A stretch of 64,000 nucleotides of DNA from Vesta saturnalis (Eukaryota > Arthropoda > Insecta > Coleoptera > Lampyridae): NCBI GenBank assembly GCA_036346205.1, contig JARFJB010000379.1, positions 2,875,001 through 2,939,000 on the forward strand. The letters run 5' to 3'. Both the position numbers and the translations under genes were made by a program. The notes beneath the pieces are model-generated. The model was not told the DNA's origin. It did no database searches and saw nothing but the letters and a program-made list of their open reading frames with translations. Below are positions 12,164 to 23,699 of this stretch, one piece after another (positions within the stretch are counted from its first letter, which is position 1; every line of letters starts with the position of its first letter).

Positions 12164-13315
12164 TTGAAACAACTTTGCCATTGGATCATTGTCCACTCAT
12201 ACTGCCAGGAACGTAAACCATTAACATCCATCCGAGGTGAGGCATTTAAATTTCTTCAGCCAGTACAATCCAAGTTGAATCATCTAATGTATGAAAAACG
12301 CTTTGTTTTGCAGTGTTTGCTTGGCATTCAGTTCAACCGCAGAAAAAAGCACACCCATTGATGGTTTCTCCAAATGGAAGCTCGTATACCAAAGAATTGA
12401 GGAACATCATCAGTCTATACTACATAAAAAATGCTCTGAATCGTACTTTATGTATATGAATAATGAAACTGTCGAGAGTCTCCTATTCTCTAACCAGTTA
12501 AATTTAAGAAACAAAAACGTGGCAAGAAACCGACAAATGGTGAATGAAATAACTGATATTATAAAACTGATAGGGAAATGAGGTCTGAGCTATACAAATA
12601 CTACGATCGAAGCATGCCATACTTTGGAAAATGAGGATCTCGATCACGGCAATTTTCTCATTGCTGTCTAAGTACGACGTTATCTTAAAAGATCATCTGA
12701 ACTAAATGATACCTAAGAGTAAAAGTACAACAGACAAAACGTGACGGACCAATAAATAGATGCATTGCGGATTCAACAAATGGAGCGTCCAATATGCAAG
12801 GAGTTTATAAAGGTTTTGTTGCTCATATGATGAAAGACAACACAAAACATATTCATGTTTGGTGTTACGGTCATATATTGAACTTGATCATTATAGACCT
12901 GATCAAATCAAGCCCTCAGCATAATTGGTGATAGGTTTGCTGAATAAAGTTGCAGTTTTCCTCAAGGAATCATACAACCAAATGAATGTGTTGGCAGAGA
13001 TTACAGCTAGCGATACAAAGAAAAGAAAATTGCAATTAATCCGTGGAACACGATGGTAGGCGAAAGAGAAGGCTCTATACAAAATATTTGGAAACATCAT
13101 TGTACATAGAATTGATAACAGCGCTTCACAACTTGGCAATTTGACTAATATAAATCCCGAACATATCAACAAAACCTACGACAATATGAAACAATTCTAA
13201 TAGCTCATATTCTAATGAAAATATGTAGCATAACTGGACCTTTATCAAGGTATCTTCAAACAGAAGGATTAGACTTGATGAAATGGCAAATACGATTACC
13301 TTCGTTTGTAACAAC
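12164..13315 (+). pseudogene. hAT-type (ZMYM1/DUF4371-like) transposase, N-terminal and middle part
   Basis: The frame at 12291-12581 reads LFCSVCLAFSSTAEKSTPID (end of a TTF-type zinc finger), then NLRNKNVARNRQMVNEITDI, typical of the DUF4371 family of domesticated or mobile hAT transposases such as ZMYM1-like genes. Broken frames further on give DSTNGASNMQGVYKGFVAHM, HVWCYGHILNLIIIDLIKSS and SRYLQTEGLDLMKWQ, the catalytic-core blocks of the same family in the right order. Many stops and frameshifts show it is dead. The C-terminal continuation appears to be at 14520-15010, beyond an interruption. Confidence 0.78.
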
Positions 13316-14006
13316 TCTTTTTTGTGTTGTATAAAATATACCTCAATTTAGGATCTTTCCTTCATTTAGTTCTAAATACAAGAAAATTTTAATTATTTTA
13401 CAATATTGGTATGAGGTAGGCAACTTAATTTGCATATCTTCTTAGTTCGTAAAGATTTATAATCCTGCTTTCAATTTGTATTCATTTCTTATCTGATGCA
13501 TAACGCGTCTGCGTTAAGTTATTCTGCTGATATCTTGTACACATGACCTCATCATCTACTTCAAAATCCTCCATTTGCACTTCCTGTTTAATGTCGAAGC
13601 ATGAAGCTGCTTCTTTTTGATTTTATTTAAATTTATGTGAAAAACGCCATCAATTTGGTGGTAAGAGATATTTTTAATACATTTACATAAAATTATAGCA
13701 TTTTGTTCTTTTTAGGCGTTTTCTTTATTTTTTTTCTTTGCGGTTTTCCCTTGACGTTGTTTTTCTTTGGGTTTTTTCTTTACGTTTTAATAACGTTTTT
13801 ACTTTAATTACACGTATATCATTACTTCAATTTACAACGTAATTGCATCTTAAGTACGCATTTGATTTTATGGTTGCGTACATTTTTTTCGTTTTATGAT
13901 TACAATTTTTTGAATGGATACTTCCAATTAATGCAATAAGAAGTGGATTTAACAATTTTAAGAAGAAATTTATACGGATTTTTTTAAAGATAAATTCAAT
14001 TTGGGG
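13316..14006. other. No gene; sequence interrupting the hAT remnant
   Basis: AT-rich sequence separating the two hAT parts. No coding signal was found. Together with the LTR-like segment that follows, it may represent inserted material. Confidence 0.35.
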
Positions 14007-14314
14007 TGTGGCTGATAATTTTATGTCAAGATTGCACCATGATGACGTAAGAATGATTTCATCCTATTAACCTCTCCGTAATCATATTTAGATACCAGTG
14101 GTTGTCAAAAAGAAAAGTTTGTGTACAAAAATGTATAAGGTATTTATGTAGTGTTTCATTTAGTACTTTAAGAATAATTTTAAGACCTTCATTATTTCAT
14201 CATTACATTTAATTCAATAAACATAGTCTGTATATTGTTATTTTTTACGTTTTTGTCAAGTCGGTTTAATTGTCCCGATAATTTAAAAAAAGACAATTTG
14301 GCGCCCGAGATAAC
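14007..14314 (+). mobile_element. LTR-like segment followed by primer-binding-site-like sequence
   Basis: The segment opens TGTGGCTGATAA, has a polyadenylation hexamer AATAAA at 14216-14221, and ends about 14295 in AAAAAAAGACA. TTTGGCGCCCGAGATAAC follows at once, the usual look of an LTR/internal junction. No second LTR, target duplication or gag/pol was found, so if real it is a solo or truncated LTR. It lies between the two halves of the hAT remnant. Confidence 0.35.
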
Positions 14315-14519
14315 TTCATTTTTTTACATTTTTTATTATTTATGGTAAGTGGTAATTAAGCAAATCATTTTAGTGAACTAACCCTATTAATCTACCGATG
14401 AGCCAAAGGCACAATTATAAGTGGTGTAAGGTTAATATTTTTTGGATAACTTACTTTATTATTGTTTTAAAATTTTGTATACGACACCTACGTTACATAC
14501 ATTTTTTTATTACACGTTT

Positions 14520-15010
14520 CAAAGAAGTTTGTTAGAAGTCAAGAATGAGATCTCAACATTCATGGATTGGGCTACGTCGAAGTATGGAATAGAACGACAT
14601 CTCAATAGAGAACTCTTTTAGAAATCATAGAAGTCGAAAGGAACGCATGTCTGGGAAGAAAACTTCCGATGAGAGCCCACGTTCACGCGAAGAAGTGTTT
14701 CACAGTAGAGACATTTAACGCAATATTGGATGTTGTAATCCAATCCATGGAGCATCGTTTTGAAAACAATTTCACTATTTCTAATGACTTGTCAATACTC
14801 GGCCCACGAATGTACAATGAGGTTAATGAAAATATGCCAAAAAATAACCTAGAGGTGTGCAAACGGATATCGCACACTGTACCAAATATTACTTTGAACA
14901 AGCGACGTGATGAATTTATATCATTCATCAACAGCTGCGATTCACTCAAATTGAACATCAAGAATGCATACAATTTAGGTACTTGTATATTTATGATTTT
15001 CAATTGAAAT
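14520..15010 (+). pseudogene. hAT-type (ZMYM1-like) transposase, C-terminal part
   Basis: The frame at 14669-15007 reads KKCFTVETFNAILDVVIQSM, EHRFENNFTISNDLSILGPR and NMPKNNLEVCKRISHTVPNI. This corresponds to the region before the dimerisation domain in ZMYM1-like hAT proteins ('...F...ILD..I..L..RF...'). Just upstream (about 14560-14680) another frame reads RKRMSGEETSDESPRSREE. The segment ends at a GT with a possible acceptor TTTTTCTTCCAG at about 15040, but what follows is not clearly hAT. The hATC motif was not found. Confidence 0.65.
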
Positions 15011-17587
15011 TAAATTAATATTTGATTGTTTTTCTTCCAGATCATAGCAATCACCTACAGGATGGCCACATTACATTCCTACAATAGCAGAAAACTTTTG
15101 CCTGCTTCATTTATAAACCGTATTCCATTGTTAGCACGATTTTTTACTTACTCTTTAGCATTGTATTTATGTAATACTGAGATGAAATGGAAGATTATTT
15201 ACTCAAACACAAATCTCCTCCACTTTTGACATACACATATGTTACAAATGTCAGGAGTTTTACCATAACTGCTAAGTAGTATCTCCAAAGACACAGTTGC
15301 GTTACTTTTGATAGTGAATCAGGCAAACGTTTCTCCTGTAGCATTTTCTCTTACATTGTATTTTTTCCCATTGGATACATAACCTGAGAACGCACTGTAT
15401 ATCGCCACGTTCGTTTTCTTTGCTTTGTGTTTGTGCTGAGAGTAGGTGCCGGCGCCGCCGGCCAGAATTTTGCTTGCGCCGGTGGCGCATCTCCCATTCG
15501 CCCTTGTTTATGACCGTGTACTGGTTTTGGTGTTGAAAACTCAAAACAATACACTTGTAATTCTTGTACCGTCCGAATGTTGATATTGAGTATTCGAGTA
15601 CTCAACTGTTCGAGCGATGGCTCGATTATTTAAATCGCCGAGTATTCAGTACTTCACTATTAAAACCAAGCTAATAAAAGACTAATAATCGTGAAAATCA
15701 AGAACTTAAGGTTAATGACTGGGGCACCGTACTGCAGAAGAAAGCAAGAGAAACATTTTGCAGGAATCCTTATAATTAAAAAATGTTCCCTTTTGGACAA
15801 ACTTCTATTTACATCAAATTCTTAACGATTCGTAAACTAACGACACTTTAGCGTTTATCAAAACGGAGATACTCAACAATTGCAGTTTGCAATTGTGGAT
15901 TTTCCACTATAGTCTATAGTACGTAAAATCAGACAACAAAATAATAACGAGGAATATAACAGTTAAGCGCAGCTTAGGTTTTGATAAATATTTATTATTT
16001 AATAGGTTATTAAAAATGTATCCCTTCTTATAACGAAATGTACAATTAATCGCTTTTATATAATATTCGTTTCACAACATTCAAGATCTGAGTGGGGAAT
16101 AAACGCTGCATATATTTAGCTTATGTTTAGAAAATAAAATAATGCATACTAAACTAAAAATCTTTAATCTTTCCAAGTAAACCTTATTCCTAAAATAAAT
16201 CCGAAACTCTACCCCTAAAACATATTTGCTTGAGTTATTCAGAATGCTTTGGTCTTTCCTAAACGTAACATCAAAGAGGTTTTGTAGTTATTATTTAATC
16301 AATTTTATTCCACATGTATTGAGTGATTTCATAGCTACAGGAAAATGTTCAATAAAAATATTTGTATAGAAGTAAAATTAGCAATTATTTATTTCTTAAG
16401 GTTAATAGACTTTTTGTCGGTCAGTGGACCTCCCATATTGTTTTGTTATATTAACAAATTGGTATTATTAGCAGGTGATAACTAGTATAGGCATGTGTTA
16501 TTCCCCTATACCAGTATTACCCCATATGCATATGTGAGGGACAGGTGAATTGCTGCATATTATTCTTCGACCTAAATGAAAATATTTAGCAGGGGTGAAA
16601 TGTTAATGAACTAACTGCAAACAAGTGCATCGTTTATTTTATTTATTCACATGAGTTTCATTTTCCTTTCGATATTGATTCTTCCACTACAACAAATATC
16701 GTAAGTATTTGTTTTCACCACAATGTGAATACTTGGAGGCATTTCCCTAATTAGAAATTTATTCGTTATTTTAATATACGAAAGTAAAAATACGCTGATT
16801 ACTAATGTTTCGTAAAGTATGTAAAAAGTGCGCACATAGTCAAAGTTATCTTAATAGCAATTTGATGTAGATATGGTTAATTTTTTCGCTTCGTTTTGCA
16901 TGTGATGTACACGGATACACATTAATTATTTCAGGTACCTCATACAGTCATACTTCATTATGTGAAGGAATGCTCATTCTTACAAATAAAATTTCAGAAT
17001 AATGTATGAGTGAACACAATTCTATAGTTGCACATAAATTAACCCCCGAGTTGTTTATGAATTCAAAGAGAACGTAAACATTTAAGAAAATTTTCTGTTC
17101 TAAATTCATGTAGAGAAAAGAATATTATGGCAAGATTTAACTAGTTTAGACGAAATGTTATTTGCAAACGAACGTAACCTGAGTATTTTTTGAATGACGC
17201 GCCTGAACAGATATGTGAAATTGCTACAGATTTATACTTAAAATATTTGATAGAGGTACTTCACTACAAGTACAGTAGATATTCAAACTAATAAAGAAAA
17301 AAAATTACTCCGATGTATTGTATTAATATCCAGTTGACAGAAAAAAAGCAAAATCGATATATTTCATAACCTTCCCAGAAAGGAAGCTATGTGTAACTTC
17401 TTCATACATAATCATGAAGTCTGATCATGCATACATTTTATATATATATTTATAACCCCATTGAAGATGATACGGTCAAGATAAAGTTCGCAAGAACGAA
17501 ATTAAGGTATTGAGGGGAAAAGTACTAGGACGGGATTGTCCTAAGCAGCCGTCTATGATTTGCTCATATTCATTAACTATACCACTA
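15011..17587. other. No recognisable gene
   Basis: AT-rich sequence. A short GC-rich patch (GGTGCCGGCGCCGCCGGCC) sits at about 15447. Overlapping minus-strand frames at 15302-15605 follow from that composition. A stretch at about 17480-17530 (AAGAACGAAATTAAGGTATT) resembles one at about 10157, hinting at a dispersed repeat. Confidence 0.35.
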
Positions 17588-17589
17588 TA

Positions 17590-18069
17590 CAACGTGAACC
17601 AAAAAAACGTACCCCTGCTTCAAGTGTATATTCTACACATAAATTGAAGACGAAAAGTCAGATAAAATTTTTCTCTAAAATGTATGGCTACAAAGTGACA
17701 GGACCTCAAAGTTGACTTTTGAAAATCGTTTTTCGCAAATAACTCGAAAACCTTTAGGAATTTCAAAATACTATCCGCAATAAAAATTATTTCTTTGTTG
17801 ACGAAGATTTTTGTGGTTTGATTGGATTGTCTACGAATGGACCGGAAGTATTAGTTTTCACATTGTTCCCGTATACTTTTTATTCCAACTTTTTTGTGTG
17901 ATTTTTCAAGTATTTTAGTGACTTTTTTGGGTCCGTTATTCAGTTTTCTACAAATTTGGTCCTCTTGGTTGAAGTTTACGAGTTATTTGCAATTTCATCA
18001 ATCACGGTCAATTAAATACTACCGAACAAAAATTTAGTAAGTGGGCAGTGGACTAAAAGTCAGTTGTCA
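17590..18069 (+). repeat. Left long terminal inverted repeat
   Basis: Pairs with 19191-19653. Shared landmarks include the outer GTACCCCTGCTTCAAGTGTA, the inner GTGGACTAAAAGTCA and the innermost TTGTCA. Confidence 0.9.
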
Positions 18070-18113
18070 TATTGTGGTTTTTAATCAGTTTTCATACAAT
18101 TTCTTTATCCATA

Positions 18114-19148
18114 ATGAATAATAATCGGTATTACAACTCCGAAATGGCAGATATGCACATAATGTATGGCAGAGCGTTTGGGAATTGTGTGGCGGATACC
18201 GAATAAAACAACGTTTGCCAACATTGACCGGCGTCTTCGTGAAAGTGGAACATATTAACAATTTATAAAAATTCTTTTCATATCGGGTTCTCACAGGTTG
18301 TTTGAAGCCACCAAAAATTGACAGTGGTGGGAGGCGAACTGCAAGAACACCAGTTTTAGAACAAAGTGTGTTGGATGCAATTGACGCTGATCCCACAACA
18401 AGCTCTCGTCAATTAGCAAGAGAAAACAATTCAAATCAGTCCACGATATGTAGAATTATTTAAACGCAACTCTTGCGACTCTTATCGAAAGATACAAGCT
18501 TTGACCATTAATTATTTTCAAGCAAGAGTGAACTTTTCACATTGGTTTCTAGAAAAATTCAATAATGACCGAAATTATCCATCGATTATCTTATTCACTG
18601 ATGAGGCAGGTTTCGCCAGAAACGGAACTTTTAACTTCCATAACAATCATTACTACGATAATCAAAATCCACGCGTTTTCATTGAAACCGATTCAGTGTG
18701 AATGTATGGGTTGGTATTATTGGCAATAATTTAATTGGTTCATTCTTTTTGCCACAACGTTTAAATGGTAATTCATACACCAATTTTTTGGATAATGATT
18801 TACCCGAGTTTCATGCACAATGGTGCACCTACTCATTTTGCACTCACTGCTAGGCGGTCATTGAATCGAACTTTTAATGCAAACTGGATTGGACGTGGAG
18901 GAACGGTTCCTTGACCTGCACGTTCACCGGATCTAAACCCTATGGATTTTTTCTGGGGTCGTTTAAAAGACATGGTGTATTCGGTTCCAATTACAAACGT
19001 CCAACATCCCCAGCAACGAATTTTTGATTGCTCTAATTTAATAAGAGATGATCCGTAATTATTTTTCAACGTATGTCAGGCAATCATGAAAAGAATTCGT
19101 AAATGCATAGCAGTCAACGGTGAACAATTCGAACATTTAATCAACTAA
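18114..19148 (+). pseudogene. Tc1/mariner-like (DD41D-spaced) transposase, inactivated
   Basis: The reading starts MNNNRYYNSEMADMHIMYGR (N-terminal HTH). It continues FANIDRRLRESGTY, GGRRTARTPVLEQSVLDAID, then FTDEAGFARNGTFNFHNNHY with the first Asp, NVWVGIIGNNLIGSF, FMHNGAPTHF, NWIGRGGTVP, RSPDLNPMDFFWG and finally NGEQFEHLIN with stop at 19146-19148. In the second catalytic block the Asp is Asn (HNG instead of HDG), so it would be inactive even without its other lesions. Those are several frameshifts and a stop in TVP*PARS. Spacing from the HNG Asn to the NPMD Asp is 41 residues. Confidence 0.88.
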
Positions 19149-19190
19149 TTTGTTTGTTAATGAATACTTTGTTTAACTTAATAAACTCTT

Positions 19191-19653
19191 TGACAACTAT
19201 GACTTTTAGTCCACGGCCCATTTACTAAATTTTGGTGCGGTAGTATTTAAATGACCATGATTGACGAAATTGCAAAGAACCGTTCACTTTATCAACTTCA
19301 ACCAAGAGGGCCAAATTTGCAGAAAATTGAATAACGGATCCAAAAAAGTCACCAAAACACCTAAAAAATCACACAAAAAAGTTGGAATAGAAATTATACC
19401 GGAACAATGTGAAAACTAATACTTCCAGTCCATTCTAGACAATCTAATCAAACCAGAAAAATCCTCGTCAACAAAAAAATAATATTCATTGGGAATAGTA
19501 TTTTGAAATTCCTAAAGGTTTTCGAGTTATTTGCGAAACACGATTTTCAAAATTCAACTTTGAGGGCCTGAAAAATTTTATCTGACTTTTCGTCTTCAAT
19601 TTATGTGTAGAATATACACTTGAAGCAGGGGTACGTTTTTTTGGTTCACGTTG
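19191..19653 (-). repeat. Right long terminal inverted repeat
   Basis: Inverted copy of 17590-18069; ends at the TA duplication. Confidence 0.9.
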
Positions 19654-19655
19654 TA

Positions 19656-22600
19656 TGTGTATAAGGAAAACGCTCATACAGAGTAGGCGGTAAGACAAAT
19701 GGAAAACATTATGCAATGTGTGTCACATTTGTTTTGTGGTTCAATTTGAAAAAAAAAACAAAATTATATTGCAATCACAACTTCACCAGCATCCATATCT
19801 GCAACGTTACATTCGTGCAACCACAAAAAAATGTACATTTACACTAATGTGACCCCACCCGTTAATCAGAACTGGTCTAATGTAAGGTTTTTTTTACTTT
19901 CATAAAAGGTTTTTTAATTCCAAATTTAACAAGACCTTAAAAGTATTACGTTCAGATTACTCTTAATATACACTATAACTAGTTGCCAATAATTGTAATG
20001 ACATTTACTATTGACTATTAAAATAAATGTAATCTTGTTTTTTGTTTTCGTGGTGCAAACGCCACTTAGATTTGAATGGAAGCTATATTTATTTTAGACT
20101 CAGATCTTATAAAAGTAACAGAAAATTAATCAATTTATTAATTACTTTATTAATCATGATAATACATAAACCTAATACTTTTATCTCAGCAGTGAGTTTT
20201 AAATGAATTTAAAATCTGCTACATGTCTAACCAGCATGTAAACATTTTTTTGAAAGTGCACTCGACTAGACTCCTGCGTACGGTCGTTTGACCGCAGAAC
20301 ACTTGGATGCGTGGGGTTTTGGAGGTTTGCTACAATGTTATTGACGTGGTTAGATAGCCACTAAAGGATAGGCGCCACAGGTTTTAGTCAGGAAAGGGAT
20401 AAAAGGAAAGAAAAAGGAAAAAGAGGAGTAGAGTAGGGGCAGGCCCTGTAAAACCTGAAACAGGTAGTGCTCCAAAAAAAAGGAAACAATTTAAAAGAGA
20501 GACAAACTTTTACCCGAACAACCAAACAGTAAACGTATATTTAATTTAATTTAAACTCACATTAATAATTGTCGAATAAATATCGAACGTAAACAATAAT
20601 GATACTATGCTAGTTTTCCCCCAAAGTATTCATAACAATCTTAACTAACAAAATAATTATAATTCAGCCCTGACGATGGCAAGTGGTGAGCCGTCGCAGA
20701 TGCCCACAAAGAAAAAAAAAACTAAATATATTCAGTTCGTTAATCGAACCCTAAACGTAAAAAAAAGTTTCGTTAATTGTGCCGCTCCCGACGGGTGTAA
20801 GTACTTACAAAACGAAGCCGAAAGGGCGAAAGTAACCCATAAAGTGCGATCTAAAATAGATCCACAATGAAAATAGTAGTGCTTAATTTTTTAAACGGCT
20901 TGCCTACGTTTCACAAAATAGAATTTAAATCCCCAATGATTTTGATTTCGGTTTCTTTAATTTTATTAAAACCCTTAAGAAGTGGTATTAAATAGAAATA
21001 TCTGGATAGTCTGTTCAGTGCAAGGCATAGAATTGCAGCAAGACATTCAATAGTACAGAAATTTTTATTACAGCAAAACTTGCTCTGAACAAAATTATCC
21101 GTAATGACAAATAATTAATATTAATGAAAGACAAAGTACAGAAAAGTTACAGAAATTCTAAATTTGAATATAACTATATATACAGTTTCAAACAATGACT
21201 GTAATTCATATGACCTCGATATCTGTTCCACCCTGTATAATGTATTTTAAAAACAGGAGCTTCAACGCGCAACTACCGTGTGAAGGTAGTGAACTAAGTA
21301 GGTCAACGTCCCAGTGAATAATAGGTGTGCTTTTTTCTTCTTTTTGTATGCAGAAATTAATTACAAATTGAACAAATCAAACTCTAGATTATCCAACCCC
21401 TTTAGCCTCCAGCAAAAGAATGTTATAACAAGGATTGTAAATTATAAATTTTGTTGCAAGTAAGTAAATAAGGTTAAACACCGAATGTAACCTAACTCTG
21501 TTGTACGGATCTTAGGAATACACTGTTCATTACACAAATCCTGTGTATATTGAATAATAAAGAATTCTGACCTTTGATGAAGAATTACCAAACTGTAAAT
21601 GCCCTTCGTGTTTCGAAGGTGGTAGTTACTTTGTGAAACCAAGACAGCTAATCAGTAGCTAAGAGCCAGCATTCCAGTATGAATAGGTACGGAGGTGATC
21701 GGTAGTGGATTCCAATTTGCTAGTTACGTATATAAATAAAGAATAGCTGTTTATTTCGCCGGTATCAAGGCGCTGAAAGTGATACAAGTAAGTACGTTAC
21801 TAATTACCTTATACAAGCATACCTCTTTTTAGATGTTTAGAGCCGATAGCGATGATTTCGCTTCAACAGCCTTATGTTATAAATTTAATTAATCTTGCGA
21901 AAGTGCCTAAATGAAAGAATCGATTTACTAAAGGTTGTCGAACATGTGTTAAACTTACCCGAGGATATGAAGATTGAGAATTTCAATAAGATCCGCTTGT
22001 AAAGCGTCAGTAAAGTTTTATACCAAAAACCATTACATTATATGAAAAATTTTCCAAAGAAACGATGCTTAAACAGGAAGGAAAAATTTTTCTTGAAGAT
22101 CAATCTCCCCATCGGAAAATGGCGGGTTAAGCAAAGAAAGATCAGGAACAACGCCCTAACAAAAGCAATATTGCAAACCTGTCAAAACTATTCAAACTAG
22201 ATAAGAATGTTAAAACCAAATTTTGATAAATAAATTTTACAGATATCTAATTGTTGTCTTTTAAAAACAAGATTCCTTTTCAAACTCTATTAAATGACCC
22301 TAAATATTAAAGATGGCGCAAATTGTTTAAATACCAAATTTATATCTATAAAGGAATAAAAAGATGTGTACGTTAAATAAATTAGTTTAACTGTAGAGGT
22401 GCGAAAAATAATTTTTGAGGTACGAAATTAAAACATTCCACCAACGAATAAGGAAATATTAATATTTAGATGTAACTAATTAGTTCATTAGTTCATTCAT
22501 TAAATAAAGTAACGGAAGTTATCGAAAATACACGTTATTCACGATAAACACGTAACAAATCGTATCCCATTTTCTTTACCTATATTAAAGCTATCTGCTA

Positions 22601-23270
22601 TAAAGAAAATTATAAACTATTCACTTGTTTATTCCGAACAAGAATATCCCCAAATACGAAAATTAACCAAAATAATTAAATCGAAAACCAACTTTTAATT
22701 TTTTTTGTAACAAAATACAAACTTATAACCTGCAATACGTATAAATGTTACTGACATGAATAAAACACAAAATCGATATTATAGAGGTTAACATACTCAT
22801 GGTTGCACAATACAGTGTATATGGATGACTAAGAAAAGTGATTAATCTATAAACGCATTCAATTATAATCACAGCAAAAAATAGATAAAATTACAACAAT
22901 GATAATAATAATATTAATTTATTGTCCTACAGAATACATCCAATTACAGGATAATGATGTGGCAAGCAAAACAAATCGACCAATGGCTTAGTGAGAAAGA
23001 AATTACAATTATAAAAAAAAAACGTGTTACACAAGATTACTGTTGAAACATTATAAGACACATTACCTTCTAGATGACGTTAAATATTTTATAATCCATG
23101 GTACAAGTTTATTTTCGGAAAATCTTAAAATTAACTGAAGCGATTAAGTTAAACTGAGAATGTCTGAATACCAATAGCTTACATTCCCTGTAACTAATGA
23201 TACGTAATTTTACAGTGGTACTTGATCGCGAAGGGTATAATAATATACCTATAATACAATTCATCCTTTT
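19656..23270. other. No recognisable gene
   Basis: AT-rich, few repeats seen. Short frames at 20676-20870 (a Lys-rich 64-residue frame) and 21442-21642 could not be assigned. A purine-rich tract lies at about 20395-20440. TTCCACCCTG-TA at about 21227 looks like a lone MITE end. Confidence 0.35.
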
Positions 23271-23276
23271 TCTAAT

Positions 23277-23640
23277 TTATATGTACGTTCCTAATGACCT
23301 TGTGTAATGCCAGACCAGTTCTGATTCGGTAGGTAGCGGTTTCAATTTACATTCTGCGATCTGGGGGTTATATAAACCGGTTTCCACCAAAAACCAAGGC
23401 AAAGTTTGGAGTAGCATATCTCCCCTTATAGAAGTAGGTAGCATCAAATACTCGTCTAGTAAGCTATGTGTATTTGATTCATCATTAAATGAATGATCTA
23501 AGAAACTAACGCTGCCAAGGGAATCCATAGAGCCCCGGGCTCCCTCCAACTCTTGGGACTCCAACTCAAATTTCAGTTTCTATGCTATTCGACACCTATT
23601 ATAGTACAGAATGGTGAGACCGATGGGAACTAGCTGCACC
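23277..23640 (-). CDS. Candidate host-gene exon, unidentified, with an in-frame TAG
   Basis: The minus strand is open for about 95 codons to a TAA at 23277. Residue use is varied and protein-like (SMDSLGSVSFLDHSFNDESN; LPWFLVETGLYNPQI; ends SELVWHYTRSLGTYI). The frame stays readable upstream through KLKFELESQELEGARG to a TAG at about 23585. Beyond that it reads VVQLVPIGLTILYYNRCRIA, like a membrane segment followed by basic residues. Either the exon starts just after the TAG (CATAG is a possible acceptor), or the TAG is a nonsense change or sequencing error. No transposon motif is present. I do not recognise the protein; a last exon of a membrane-protein gene is a reasonable guess. Confidence 0.45.
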
Positions 23641-23699
23641 ACTGATCTAAAGTACTACCACCGTCATACAAGCAATACATACACCTAATAATAAATGCG

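Larger units (their letters stand above)
17590..19653 (+). mobile_element. Complete Tc1/mariner-type element with ~470-bp inverted repeats
   Basis: The element starts CAACGTGAACC and ends GGTTCACGTTG. It is flanked by TA at 17588-17589 and 19654-19655, the expected target duplication. The terminal inverted repeats run inward about 480 bp on the left and 463 bp on the right with moderate divergence, far longer than in classical mariners. The single internal gene (18114-19148) is broken. Total length is 2064 bp. Confidence 0.9.

Noticed and set aside
15302..15605. Two overlapping minus-strand frames
   Set aside because: Explained by a small GC-rich patch; overlapping in different frames and without motifs.
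20676..20870. 64-codon Lys-rich frame
   Set aside because: No family recognised, no splice context.
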